Of a stretch of DNA of 64,000 nucleotides, positions 33,060 to 42,369 are shown piece by piece. The stretch is from a bacterium HR11 (GTDB lineage Bacteria; Acidobacteriota; HRBIN11): positions 325,564 to 389,563 of the forward strand of contig BEHN01000001.1 of assembly GCA_002898535.1 (NCBI GenBank), in the 5' to 3' direction. Position 1 is the stretch's first letter, and the number at the start of each line of letters is the position of its first letter. Both the position numbers and the translations under genes were made by a program. The notes beneath the pieces were generated by a model that ran no database searches, was not told the origin of the DNA, and saw only the letters and a program-made list of their open reading frames with translations.

Positions 33060-33690
33060 TTCTCCATTAGCAGAGCCGTTCGGGAGGTGACAAGTGAGAT
33101 GGAGAGCGGAAAGGGCACCTCCGCGAAAGCATGATGTTTCAGGCAGTCGGCAGATGGGCAGTCGGCAGGTGGGCAGTCGGCAGATAGGCAGATGGGCAGG
33201 TCGGGCGACGGGCGTCTATCCTCGGAACACCGGCCGTCCTGCGGGCGTCATTCTCATGAACCGCCCGTCATGGCCGGGTCGATCCCCTCTGAACACCGCC
33301 AGGGATGGCGGTGTCCATCCCCTCTGAACATCGCCAGTAATGGCGGTGGCATCCTTAACAAGCTTGAAACATCGAGATCGCCGGGCCACCGTTTTCCCTT
33401 ATGGGAGCACCATTTCTCCCAACCGAACGGTTCTGTTAGCAGAGCGGTTCGGGAGGTAAGAAGTGCGATGGGAAGCGGAAAGGGCACCTCCACGAAAGCA
33501 CGATTTTTCAAGCAGTCGGCCGATGGGCCGGTGGGCAGTCGGCAGGTCGGCCGGTGGGCCGGTCGGCCGACCTGCCTATCGGCCGACTTGCCCATCTGCC
33601 GAATGTTTGAAACATCGTGCTTCCCGGGAGATGGGAGAGATTGTTCTGACGCCATTCTCATGATCCGAACGGTTCTGTTAGATTAAGCAG
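33060..33690. repeat. composite repeat block: four 70-bp elements, octamers, palindromes
   Basis: In order: dispersed element (33066-33146), octamers (33147-33205), palindromic units (33205-33355), a second dispersed element (33357-33436) joined head-to-head to a third (33437-33514) through CCGAACGGTTCTG-TTAG-CAGAGCGGTTCGG, then octamers (33520-33600) and a fourth element (33605-33678). The first half repeats the order found at 12703-13080, so a composite of about 380 bases seems duplicated. No gene is seen. Confidence 0.75.
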
Positions 33691-33754
33691 CCGTAGAGTA
33701 ACCAGGCCATAAGGCCCGGCCCGCTAAGGCGATCGGCCGATGGGTCGATCGCTG

Positions 33755-33925
33755 ACCACCGAGACGCAGAAAACGCAGGCGCTACCGATGGGATTTCCAG
33801 CTCTCCAGCTTCCCCTTTCTCTGCCTCCTCGGCGTCTCTGCGGTACATGTATACCCGAGGCTTGCCGCCAGCCCCGGCCGGCTCACCCGTGTCCGGTAGG
33901 GGCCGGGAAATCCGGCCCCCCGGTT
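33755..33925. repeat. CCGAGACGCAGA inverted pair and a GC hairpin
   Basis: ACCACCGAGACGCAGAAAACGCAGG (33756-33780) is partly inverted at 33820-33844 (CCTCGGCGTCTCTGCGGT). At 33899-33919 a perfect 8-bp stem GGGGCCGG/CCGGCCCC with a GAAAT loop lies just past the cyclase gene and could help end its transcript, although no T run follows on that strand. No gene is seen between 33691 and 33942. Confidence 0.5.
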
Positions 33926-33942
33926 AAGTTTATAGGACCGAA

Positions 33943-34908
33943 TCATCGGATGGCGACCGCCGTCGCCCACGTCTGACCGGAGCCCTTCACCCGCAGGATG
34001 GACAAGACGATCATGAACTCATAAGCCTTGTCCCGAACCAGCTCTTCCGTGACCGCGTTCTCGAAAAGCATGATGCCATTCTTGGTGATCAGCTCCTGGT
34101 GAGGTGCAAAGGCCGTACCCTCCGGCCCCGGGACGGCATCGATGCCCCAGGTGTCGGCCCCGAGGACGGCGATCCGCCGCTGGACAAACCACTTGGCGGC
34201 GTCCATGTAGATGCCCGGTTCGCTACTGATCCACCGCTTCGGGTCCTTGTCCAGGACCTTCATCCACCCCGTGTGGAGGAGAACGACGTCGCCCGGACCG
34301 ATGCGGATGTTCCCCTGGCGCTTGATAGCCGCCTCGATGTCGGCGACCGTGATGACATAGTTGTCAGGCTGTAGGACATCGACGCCCTTCAGGCCGGCGA
34401 TGTCCAGGAGGACGCCCCGGGTCACGATGGGCTTGAGTTTGTCACAGCTATTCATCTTTAAGCCCGTCGGCGTGAAGATGTCCCGCCAGGGCCGGCCGTT
34501 GTACCACCGGTCGTTTAGGCCGATGTGGCCGAGGCAGTCAAGCTGACTGAAGGAGCCGAGCCAACCGAAGACGACCTCTTCGGACCACTGGAGCTTGTTA
34601 GCCCCCAGGTAACCGACGACCGAGTGATAGGGCATGTGCATGCTGAAGGTCCGCGGTGCAAAGGCCGGGACGCCTTCCCGCAGGACCATCGAAAGGTGAT
34701 AGGCTTTGCCCTCCTTGATGAGGGCGGCGGCTTCCTTGACCTTGGTGGGTGTGATCTCGTTCAAGGCGCCCTGTTCGTCGTCGGCACCATACCGACTGGG
34801 CCACCACTTTTCCTCCTGGCCGATGCTCAGGCCGACGAGGGCCACGACGCCGATGAAGCCGGCGAGGGCCAGGAGGCCTTTCCTGGCACGAAGGTTCAAG
34901 GCTTTCAT
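33943..34908 (-). CDS. cyclase-family (kynurenine formamidase-like) hydrolase, exported
   Basis: A 321-residue protein of the metal-dependent cyclase family. A signal peptide or anchor spans residues about 10-30 (LLALAGFIGVVALVGL). The metal-binding region reads SQLDCLGHIGLNDRWYNG (near residue 120), the variant form of the HxGTHxDxPxH motif. VLLHTGW and a late Glu (NAVTEELV) also fit. GGAGGGTGACC precedes the ATG. Substrate unknown; exported location suggests action on an external amide or ester. It stands alone between repeat DNA and an outer-membrane protein gene. Confidence 0.8.
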   Translation of the reverse strand: MKALNLRARKGLLALAGFIGVVALVGLSIGQEEKWWPSRYGADDEQGALNEITPTKVKEAAALIKEGKAYHLSMVLREGVPAFAPRTFSMHMPYHSVVGYLGANKLQWSEEVVFGWLGSFSQLDCLGHIGLNDRWYNGRPWRDIFTPTGLKMNSCDKLKPIVTRGVLLDIAGLKGVDVLQPDNYVITVADIEAAIKRQGNIRIGPGDVVLLHTGWMKVLDKDPKRWISSEPGIYMDAAKWFVQRRIAVLGADTWGIDAVPGPEGTAFAPHQELITKNGIMLFENAVTEELVRDKAYEFMIVLSILRVKGSGQTWATAVAIR

Positions 34909-35144
34909 GGTCACCCTCCCATCATGGGTATTATCATGGGTATTAAAGTTAACAGATTCAGTATTGGGCGTTCGGAGCAAGGTCCTGGAACGACCGAATG
35001 CTCCCTTCTCTACCGAGCATATCCGAACCGCCCAGCCGTCGGGACTTCGTCTCCGACGATCGGGACAGGGGCCCTCACGCCGGTCCCCATTGCACTCTAA
35101 GAGGGCCCGGCGTCGAGGGCCCGAGGACGGTTGGAGTTTGGGCT
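34909..35144. other. non-coding gap
   Basis: It holds a TATCATGGGTATTATCATGGGTATTAAAG direct repeat (about 34926-34948; unit ATCATGGGTATT) close to the cyclase ribosome site, and GGCGTTCGG/CCGAATGC fragments. The AT-rich ATCATGGGTATT pair may be a promoter or operator for the cyclase gene; no firm call. Confidence 0.35.
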
Positions 35145-36056
35145 TTAGAACGAGTAACCCAGGTGGATCCGAAAGTCCAGATGGGACTGGGCCGGACCGT
35201 TTTTGCCGGACAGGGTAAAGCCGTGCGGATACCACTCGTCCTGCAGGCCGACGAGGACCCAGGTGAGGAAGAACTTCCCGTAAGACAGGGTCACCGACGG
35301 AAGCAAGCACCACTGATGGCCATCCGTGTTAGGCTCTTCACGGCCATTGACCTTAAGGGGACCAAACCCGCGGCGGCGGACCTGCAGGTCGACTGTCAGA
35401 CTCGTCTTCTCCCCGATGGGATAGCTGTACGTGACGCCGACCGTAGGGATGGTTAAGTCGCCGGGGTCGACCTCATCCTCGCCGTCTTGGTGGACCAGGG
35501 TCATGATGTAGTAGGCACCGCCATAGACGGTCAGCGAGCCTTTCGGAAGGCTGAAGGGGTACTTCACGGTACCGTTCAGGATGATTTCGTCACTCTGGTT
35601 CGTCGCCGAGATCCGCCCCGGCTCGACGGGCCGCGGCGCGAGGTCGAAGACGTAAGCCCCCGAGAGGTTGAAGTACTTAGTACTCAGGGTCCCATACGTC
35701 CAGAACCAGAAGGGGACGAGGCCGCTTGAGACGGTCGTCCCTCCGCTGGTCACCTTCACGTTGCCAAACAGGGTCAGGGCCCCGACGGTGAAAGCGGGGC
35801 TCAGCTCGTCGGCCACGCCCTTCACCGGCGTCGTGTACTGCGCCAGGGCGAACCAATAGGGGACCTCGATTTTAAAGGTGGGGTCGGGTCGGTATTTGGT
35901 TCCGCCAGTGTCATATAATTCCTTGATCGTCACCGTACTGGCGGCGACCAGGACCGTCCACTGGGCCTGGCTGGAGGCGGCCGTCCCGGTCAGGAAGACA
36001 GCCGCCAGGACCAATGCGCGAACGCCGCGCCACGGAAGCCGTCGATGGACCTTCAT
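35145..36056 (-). CDS. predicted outer-membrane protein of unknown function
   Basis: A 303-residue exported protein with a signal peptide (residues about 1-32, ending SSQAQ) and many alternating-polarity strands, ending in aromatic LGYSF, which suggests a 10-14-strand barrel. No enzyme motif is recognised. Its nearest same-strand neighbour is the cyclase gene 236 bases downstream. GGAGGGGG precedes the ATG. It might be a channel for a small organic acid or alcohol handled by nearby genes; that is a guess from context. Confidence 0.7.
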   Translation of the reverse strand: MKVHRRLPWRGVRALVLAAVFLTGTAASSQAQWTVLVAASTVTIKELYDTGGTKYRPDPTFKIEVPYWFALAQYTTPVKGVADELSPAFTVGALTLFGNVKVTSGGTTVSSGLVPFWFWTYGTLSTKYFNLSGAYVFDLAPRPVEPGRISATNQSDEIILNGTVKYPFSLPKGSLTVYGGAYYIMTLVHQDGEDEVDPGDLTIPTVGVTYSYPIGEKTSLTVDLQVRRRGFGPLKVNGREEPNTDGHQWCLLPSVTLSYGKFFLTWVLVGLQDEWYPHGFTLSGKNGPAQSHLDFRIHLGYSF

Positions 36057-36192
36057 AGCCCCCTCCAAAAGGTAAGAGTCCAATACGCAGGCCACTCCGG
36101 CAGTCGGGCGACCCCATAAGCCGGCCCATGACATGTCTCCATGACCCAAACATCTTACCACCGGTCGGATTGTAAGGAATCCTATTTACCTG

Positions 36193-36912
36193 TCAACTCG
36201 AACTTCCGGCCCCCGACGCCCCGTCGGTCGCGACCTCGCCCCGCTCGATGGTCACGACCCGATCGACTAAAGGGGCGATCACGCGCGGGTCTGACTCGGC
36301 GACCAAGAGGGTCACGCCCGTCTCCCGGACCCGGGCGAGGACGTCGGCCATACGGGCGGCCATCTCGGGGGCCAGGCCCTCGAAGGGCTCGTCCAGCAGG
36401 AGCCAGCGTCGGCCGGCCATCAGCGCCCGAGCCAGGGCGGCCATCTTCTGTTGACCTCCGCTGAGCCACGTGGCCCGCCGGTCCGCCATCGTCCGCACGT
36501 CGGGCATGAGGTCGTAGACCCAGCGGAGCCGCTCGGCGGCGTCCGGGAAGCCCATCGCCCATGCCGGGAGCAAGATGTTCTCTTCGACCGTCAGGGACCC
36601 GACAAGCCGCCGGTCCTCGGGCATGTAGCCAATGCCGAGGCGGGCCCGCTCATAGGACCGGAGCCGCCCGACGTCCTGACCGTCCAGGCGGACCTGGCCC
36701 GACCGGACCGGCAGGAGGCCCATGATGCTCTTCAGGGTCGTCGTCTTGCCGGCACCGTTGCGACCGACGAGGCCGACGGCCGTACCCGTCGGGACCGTCA
36801 ACGTGACGCCCCGTAGAATCCCGTACGCACCGATGAAGACCCAGACATCCTGAAGCTCTAACACGGCCCTTCCCCTTTTCGAGACGGGCGTGATACGTGG
36901 GTCGTGGCTCAT
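36193..36912 (-). CDS. livF: branched-chain amino acid-type ABC transporter ATPase (LivF)
   Basis: A 239-residue ABC ATPase. Walker A GRNGAGKTT (near residue 52), signature LSGGQQKMAALARAL, and Walker B WLLLDEPFEGLAP are intact. It starts 33 bases after livG and completes the cassette livK-H-M-G-F. The first 16 residues before VLELQDVW are unusual; a GTG at 36864 is a possible shorter start. Confidence 0.9.
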   Translation of the reverse strand: MSHDPRITPVSKRGRAVLELQDVWVFIGAYGILRGVTLTVPTGTAVGLVGRNGAGKTTTLKSIMGLLPVRSGQVRLDGQDVGRLRSYERARLGIGYMPEDRRLVGSLTVEENILLPAWAMGFPDAAERLRWVYDLMPDVRTMADRRATWLSGGQQKMAALARALMAGRRWLLLDEPFEGLAPEMAARMADVLARVRETGVTLLVAESDPRVIAPLVDRVVTIERGEVATDGASGAGSSS

Positions 36913-36945
36913 GGGACTCCACCATCACCTATGAGCCATAACCCA

Positions 36946-37692
36946 TCAGCCGGACTTTGTCTTGGACGGAGCGGCCAAGACCTCCGAAAGGACGGCCTGG
37001 GGGTCGCCGTCGGCGACGACCCGCCCGCCCTGAAACACAAGGACCCGCTGGGCGTATCGCAAGACGACGTCCATGTCGTGTTCGACGAAGAGGACCGTCA
37101 CACCGGCGGGAAGCAAGGTCTCCATGAGCGTGTCCATGAGGGGAAACTTCTCCCGGACGCTGACGCCGCTGGTCGGCTCGTCCATCAGGAGGAGCCGGGG
37201 TCGCAGGGCCAACGCCAGGGCCACGTCCAGGAGCTTCCGCTTCCCTTCCGGCAGTGTATATGTCGGCCGGTCGGCGTCGTCGGCCAGACCGAACCGGGCC
37301 AGCAGGTCCATCGCCGGTTCGACCCAGGCCCTCCGCCGGAGGGGCCACCAGGGGTCCATCATCCGGCCCTCCCGGGCGGCCCACGCCAGGAGCATGTTTT
37401 CCAGGACCGTCAAATTCGAGTAGAGCTGGGGGACCTGGAACGTGCGGGCGATCCCCAGACGGGTGATCGTCCGGGGATGCAGGCCCGTGATGTCCCGGCC
37501 CATAAACCGGATGGTCCCCCGCTCGGGCGGGATATAGCCCGTCACGAGGTTCAGGAACGTCGTCTTGCCCGCTCCATTCGGGCCGACGATGCCGACCTGC
37601 TCGCCTTCTCGGACCTGGACGGACAGGTCCTCGGCGGCGACGACTTGGCCGAAGCGACGCGTGAGGCCCTCGGTCTCCAACACGACCGTCAT
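36946..37692 (-). CDS. livG: branched-chain amino acid-type ABC transporter ATPase (LivG)
   Basis: A 248-residue ABC ATPase with Walker A GPNGAGKTT and Walker B LLLMDEPTSGV. The signature loop reads LPEGKRKLLDVALAL rather than LSxGQ, as in several LivG proteins. Its ATG overlaps the livM stop by 4 bases. Confidence 0.92.
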   Translation of the reverse strand: MTVVLETEGLTRRFGQVVAAEDLSVQVREGEQVGIVGPNGAGKTTFLNLVTGYIPPERGTIRFMGRDITGLHPRTITRLGIARTFQVPQLYSNLTVLENMLLAWAAREGRMMDPWWPLRRRAWVEPAMDLLARFGLADDADRPTYTLPEGKRKLLDVALALALRPRLLLMDEPTSGVSVREKFPLMDTLMETLLPAGVTVLFVEHDMDVVLRYAQRVLVFQGGRVVADGDPQAVLSEVLAAPSKTKSG

Positions 37693-38633
37693 GATACAGC
37701 CTTCCGAAATCGAAGATGGCGAAGGGTCCAAAGGCCCCGGGGCATAAAGAGGATCAGCAGGAGCATCATCCCGCCCAGGACCATCTGCCACGTATAGGGC
37801 GCGTACTTCAGAGCATACGTTCGGAGAAACTCGAATACGACTGCCCCGATGAGGGGCGCCAGGACACTTTCGGTCCCGCCTAACAGCGTGATGAATACGA
37901 ACTCGCCGGCCGTCGTCCAGTAGGCCAACTGGGGATCGACATGGCCGACGTTCAAGGCTGTTAAAACACCCCCGAGACCGGCCAAACCGGCCGCCAGGAC
38001 GTAGGCCCAGTAGACGACCTGCCAGACCGAACTTCCGAGATACTCCAGACGGACCTCGTTGTCCCGAACGGCCCGGAGGGCATACCCCAGGGGCGATTCC
38101 AGAAATAGATGGATCAGGCCGAGGGCGACGGCCGTACAGACCAAAGTGGCTTCGTAGAGGACCGACCGGAGCGTGTCGACCGACCACGCCGTGCCCAGCA
38201 CGGTCGGCGGGGGAATCCGGAGTCCGTCTGTACCGCCCGTGATCCAATAGGCCTTGAGTAGCCAGCCGTACAGGATCATCGTGAAGGCCAGGCTCAGCAT
38301 GGCGAAGAAGATCTCCCGGTACCGGGTGATCCAGAGGCCGGTCAGGGCGGCCACGGCCATGCTGGCGATGACGGCCCCGACGAGGAGAAGCCCGGCTTCC
38401 CGGACGCCGAGGAGCCGCACCATGAAGGCGGCCGTGTAGGCGCCCGTCGCAAAAAACAGACTCTGCCCAAAGGAGACCAGGCCGGCCCGCATCAGCAGGG
38501 CCACGCTGAGGGCCGCCAGACCCCGGGCCAGGGCCAGGGAAAACAGAAAGACCGTCCATCGGGGCAGGACCCAGCCCATCGCCCCGAGCCCGACGAAGCT
38601 CAGGACCCCGATCAGGACTGCCCGAGGTTTCAT
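37689..38633 (-). CDS. livM: branched-chain amino acid-type ABC transporter permease (LivM)
   Basis: A 314-residue inner-membrane permease with about eight helices and the LivM features SFGQSLFFATGAYTAA and YALRAVRDNEVRLEYLG. It overlaps livH (ATGA) upstream and livG downstream. ATG 38633 was chosen over one nine codons upstream because of that overlap. Confidence 0.93.
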   Translation of the reverse strand: MKPRAVLIGVLSFVGLGAMGWVLPRWTVFLFSLALARGLAALSVALLMRAGLVSFGQSLFFATGAYTAAFMVRLLGVREAGLLLVGAVIASMAVAALTGLWITRYREIFFAMLSLAFTMILYGWLLKAYWITGGTDGLRIPPPTVLGTAWSVDTLRSVLYEATLVCTAVALGLIHLFLESPLGYALRAVRDNEVRLEYLGSSVWQVVYWAYVLAAGLAGLGGVLTALNVGHVDPQLAYWTTAGEFVFITLLGGTESVLAPLIGAVVFEFLRTYALKYAPYTWQMVLGGMMLLLILFMPRGLWTLRHLRFRKAVS

Positions 38634-39529
38634 AGCCGTCGGACCTCCATCCGACCCCAAAGCCCCCGGGGTCGCAGAATCAAAACGAGGGCCATGACGA
38701 GGTAGATCACGAACAACTCCAGGACCGGGAACAGGTGTACGGCCGCCGCCCGGAGGAGACCGATCAGGAGGGCCCCCACGGCGGCGCCCTCCAGGCTTCC
38801 CAGGCCCCCGAGGACGACGACGGCGAAGGCCAGGACGATCACCTCGGCCCCCATCCCCGGCATGACGGCAATCATCGGAGCCGTCATCGCACCCCCGAGG
38901 CCGGCCAAGACGGTCCCCATCGAGAAGGCCAGGACGGACATCCGGGGCACGTTGATGCCCAGGGCCATACTCATCTCGGGGTCCTCGATCATGGCCACGA
39001 TGATCCGGCCCGTCCGGGTCCGGCGGATAAAGACACTCACGAGGATCCCGACGACGACAGCCGTCCCGACCAGGAGGAGACTGTACCCGGGATAGGTAAT
39101 GTCCCCGATGGAGACCTCCCCGAGGAGCGTGTACGGGGCATACGCATAGATGGGGTCGACGCCCCAGACCAGCTTGGTGAGGTCCTCAAAGATCAAAAAC
39201 AACGCGTAGGTCGCCAGGAGTTGATAGACCGGCTCCCGGGAATACATCCACCGCAGGATTCCCCGCTCGACGAGAGGCCCCACGACGACGCCCACGGCGA
39301 GGGCCGCCAGGGGGATCATCAGATAGACCCCGTAGGGCCAGAGGTCCCGGCGTCCGTAAAGCCCGATGAGGGACGCCGCCGTGTAGGCCCCCAGGGCATA
39401 GAAACTCCCGTGGGCGATGTTGAGGACCCGCAGGACCCCGTAAATCAGGCTCAGGCCCAAGGCGATCAGAAAGAGCCACGCCGCATAAATCAAGCCGTCG
39501 GTCCCGATGACGACCAGCGTGTCGATCAT
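38630..39529 (-). CDS. livH: branched-chain amino acid-type ABC transporter permease (LivH)
   Basis: A 299-residue permease with about eight helices and the LivH start GLSLIYGVLRVLNIAHGSFYALGAY. It lies 12 bases after the binding-protein gene. Such transporters carry branched amino acids, but also amides, urea and aromatic or dicarboxylic acids. Confidence 0.94.
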   Translation of the reverse strand: MIDTLVVIGTDGLIYAAWLFLIALGLSLIYGVLRVLNIAHGSFYALGAYTAASLIGLYGRRDLWPYGVYLMIPLAALAVGVVVGPLVERGILRWMYSREPVYQLLATYALFLIFEDLTKLVWGVDPIYAYAPYTLLGEVSIGDITYPGYSLLLVGTAVVVGILVSVFIRRTRTGRIIVAMIEDPEMSMALGINVPRMSVLAFSMGTVLAGLGGAMTAPMIAVMPGMGAEVIVLAFAVVVLGGLGSLEGAAVGALLIGLLRAAAVHLFPVLELFVIYLVMALVLILRPRGLWGRMEVRRL

Positions 39530-39541
39530 CTTACCGCCCCG

Positions 39542-40870
39542 TCACGGACATCGGGCGCCTGGGAACCCCTGGCGGATCCAGTCCTCGCTCTTGACGCCGT
39601 CCGGCGGGTTCACGCACTCGGCCGGGAAAGTCACTACGTTCGTCAGCCGCACCTCTTTCTGCTGGGGATCATAGGGACCCGTGATGCCATAAGCCGTCGG
39701 CTCGACGGCCTGATGGCCCTTGCCGATGGCCATCCGGATCGGGCCGCTGGGCGTCTCAAACTCCAGATACTCGAGGGCGGCGATGACCTGATCGACCGTG
39801 GGCCACTGGCCTTCATTCGCCGCTAAAGCCTTCTCAAAGGCGGCTTTCACACCCAAGAGGGCCTGGGCCATGTGATAGGACGCGTAGACCGGCCGAATCC
39901 CGTAACGGTCCCGGTACGCCCGGACGAACCACTGGTTCAGCGGCGTGTTCGGCGCAAAGGGCCCATGGGGCCCGCGCGCCCCGACGATGATTCCCGGCGG
40001 GACGTCCCGACCCAGCCGGGGGAGCATCGTCTCTCCCGGCGTGAAGGCGATCAGACTCCGACGGTGCAGGCCCCGGGGCGTCATCTGGATCGTGAAGCCC
40101 TCGAGGTCCCCACCCCAGAAGCTCGAGTGGATGAACTCGGGCCGGGCCGCCAGGAGGGCCGAAATCTCGGTCGAGAACTCCCCCGCAAACAGCTTGGGGA
40201 ACTGCTCGGAGACGACCTTCACGTCCGGCTTTAGCTTGAGCAGAGCGTCCCGAAAGGTATTCCACGAGTCCTGTCCCCAGGCATAGTTCTGATTCAGGCC
40301 GGCGATCGTCCGGACGTTCGGCCGGACTCTCAAGAGATAACGAGCCAGGCCGATGCTGTCGATGACTTGATGGGCGCTCGTCCGGAAGACGTACCGGTAC
40401 GTCCGGTCCTCGAAGATCCGGTTCGTCCCGCAGTCGAACAAGAACGTCAGGACCTTCAACTCCTCGGCGACCGGGGCGACGGCCAGGCAGTCGGCACTCG
40501 AGATGTAGCCGACCACGAAGTCGACCTTCTCCTCCAGGACGAGACGGCGGAGCTCGGCGACCTGCCGTTCGGCCCCGCCGGCCTCGTCGACGTAGACGGC
40601 CCGCAGGGGCACGCCCCCGATGCCCGGCCGGTCATAAGGCTTGGGTCCACTCCCGGCATTCAACTGCTCGATGAGGAGTTCGGCGGCGTTTCGGGCCGGC
40701 ACGCCGAAGGGTGCGGCGGCGGCGCCGGACAGGAAGACGACGATGCCGACTTTGAGCTGGGCCGGGGCGCCCGGCGGGGTGGGTGCCTGGGGCGACCCGG
40801 GCGGCGTCGAAGCCAATAATAGTATATTTATCAAAATAAAAATATTCAATACACTGAAGCGACGACTCAT
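39542..40870 (-). CDS. ABC transporter substrate-binding protein (LivK type)
   Basis: A 442-residue periplasmic binding protein (type I fold) with a signal peptide (residues about 1-27). It opens KVGIVVFLSGAAA and has the family's GIGGVPLRAVYVDEAGG stretch. GGGGGAG precedes the ATG. It feeds the adjacent livHMGF cassette. With acyl-CoA ligase and dehydrogenases nearby, a carboxylic acid ligand is as likely as an amino acid. Confidence 0.9.
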   Translation of the reverse strand: MSRRFSVLNIFILINILLLASTPPGSPQAPTPPGAPAQLKVGIVVFLSGAAAAPFGVPARNAAELLIEQLNAGSGPKPYDRPGIGGVPLRAVYVDEAGGAERQVAELRRLVLEEKVDFVVGYISSADCLAVAPVAEELKVLTFLFDCGTNRIFEDRTYRYVFRTSAHQVIDSIGLARYLLRVRPNVRTIAGLNQNYAWGQDSWNTFRDALLKLKPDVKVVSEQFPKLFAGEFSTEISALLAARPEFIHSSFWGGDLEGFTIQMTPRGLHRRSLIAFTPGETMLPRLGRDVPPGIIVGARGPHGPFAPNTPLNQWFVRAYRDRYGIRPVYASYHMAQALLGVKAAFEKALAANEGQWPTVDQVIAALEYLEFETPSGPIRMAIGKGHQAVEPTAYGITGPYDPQQKEVRLTNVVTFPAECVNPPDGVKSEDWIRQGFPGARCP

Positions 40871-40903
40871 GAGGCTCCCCCCTCTGAGAGGATCAAACCC
40901 ATT

Positions 40904-41677
40904 TTAGCCGGCCGTGAGACCCCCGTCAACGACAAGAACGTGACCCGTCACGTACCGGGCCGCCGGCGAGGCCAAAAACACGGCGACCCCCTTCAGGTCC
41001 TCGGGCTGACCGACGCGACCCATCGGGATCGTTGAACGAATCCGGTCGCCGGCTTGTTCCAGCACACCGCGCGTCATCCGCGTTTCGAAGAACCCCGGGG
41101 CGATCACGTTCACCCGCACGCCGTAGGGCGCCCACTTCACGGCCAGGTCCCGGCTCAAGGCAATGATGCCTCCCTTGGAAGCGGTGTAGCCGACGGCGGC
41201 CAGGACGTCCTCGGGCATCCCGATCCAGCCGGCCACGGACGCCACGTTGACGATGCTCCCGGACCCCTGACGGATCATATGGCGGCCGACGGCCTGACAC
41301 GTCAGGAACGTACCCGTCAGGTTCGTCCGGAGGACCCACTCCCAACGTTCGAGGGGCATCTCCAGGGAGGGTGCTCCCCAGGCGACGCCGTGGGCGTTCA
41401 CCAGGACGTCGACGCGACCGGCCTTTTCGAGGACCGTCCGGACGACCGTCTCGACCTGAGACGGGTCGCCGACGTCGGCCGCCAGGGCCTCACAGGCCAG
41501 GCCTCGGGCCGTCAGGGCCTGCTCGGTCTCGTCCAGCCATTCTCGCCGCCGGGCCACGATGAACACGCGGGCGCCGGCCTCGGCCAGGCCCTCGGCCATC
41601 GCCCGTCCGAGGCCCCGGGAGCCGCCCGTCACCAAGGCGACCTGCCCCGTCAGGTCAAAGAGCGCCTGCACGTGCAT
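40904..41677 (-). CDS. short-chain dehydrogenase/reductase
   Basis: A 257-residue classical SDR. Cofactor motif TGGSRGLGRAM near residue 17, NAHGV, the catalytic Ser (VASVAGW) and YTASKGG (Tyr/Lys) are all present, so it should be active with NAD(P)H on a ketone or alcohol. GGAGG precedes the ATG. It runs in the same direction as the liv genes, 33 bases upstream of the binding-protein gene. Confidence 0.92.
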   Translation of the reverse strand: MHVQALFDLTGQVALVTGGSRGLGRAMAEGLAEAGARVFIVARRREWLDETEQALTARGLACEALAADVGDPSQVETVVRTVLEKAGRVDVLVNAHGVAWGAPSLEMPLERWEWVLRTNLTGTFLTCQAVGRHMIRQGSGSIVNVASVAGWIGMPEDVLAAVGYTASKGGIIALSRDLAVKWAPYGVRVNVIAPGFFETRMTRGVLEQAGDRIRSTIPMGRVGQPEDLKGVAVFLASPAARYVTGHVLVVDGGLTAG

Positions 41678-41851
41678 GAATGCCTCCGTCCAGGGGGTAC
41701 AAAACGGGCATTTGACATCCCCGCAGATTCATCCTAAGATACCATACTCACGTTCCCCCCGATATGGAAAGGAAGCGACGTGGCGGGGCGCGCCCATCCC
41801 GAGGCCGGTAGGATGGAAGTCCCCCTACGTCACGCCAGGGGAGGTCAGTCC

Positions 41852-42331
41852 ATGCAGGTCATGAGCATACCCCTGCAGGCGGAATGGCTCGTATGCGCTG
41901 ACACGATTAAAGTCACGACGGACCGGAAGATCGGCCTCTACAACCTGACGGACCGCATCGCGGCCTTTATCGAGAAGACGGGGCTTCAGGAGGGGATCGT
42001 CGTCGTCAGCACGCTTCACACGACGACGGCCATCTTCATCAACGAGTTTCAAGACGCCCTCTTACGGGACATCCAGCAGGTCTTGGAAGACCTGGTCCGG
42101 GAGGACCAGTTCTACTATCACAACTGCGACGACTACTCGGATTGTGAGCGGAGGAACGCCACGGCCCACCTGCGTTCGCTCCTCCTGGGTCATCAGGTCG
42201 TCATCCCCGTCCATCAAGGTCGGCCCGCCGTCGGGACGTGGCAGAACATCATCTTGGCCGAACTCGACGGGCCCCGGACCCGTTCGATTCACCTCCAGGC
42301 GATGGGCCTCCCCCGAAACGGCCGTCTGTAA
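41852..42331 (+). CDS. YjbQ/UPF0047 family protein
   Basis: A 159-residue YjbQ-family protein. The hallmark STLHTTTAIFINE (near residue 53), and later HLRSLLLGH and GTWQNIILAELDGPR, match. Some members have weak thiamine-phosphate synthase activity, but the natural role is unknown. The ATG at 41852 follows GGGGAGG. It is transcribed divergently from the SDR gene. Confidence 0.92.
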   Translation: MQVMSIPLQAEWLVCADTIKVTTDRKIGLYNLTDRIAAFIEKTGLQEGIVVVSTLHTTTAIFINEFQDALLRDIQQVLEDLVREDQFYYHNCDDYSDCERRNATAHLRSLLLGHQVVIPVHQGRPAVGTWQNIILAELDGPRTRSIHLQAMGLPRNGRL

Positions 42332-42369
42332 CCCAGGCCGTCCCCCTCATGAAACCGTAAGCCTCCGGC

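Noticed and set aside
33740-33976. 78-codon plus-strand frame at 33740
   Set aside because: It lies in repeat DNA, overlaps the cyclase 3' end and has no family or ribosome site.
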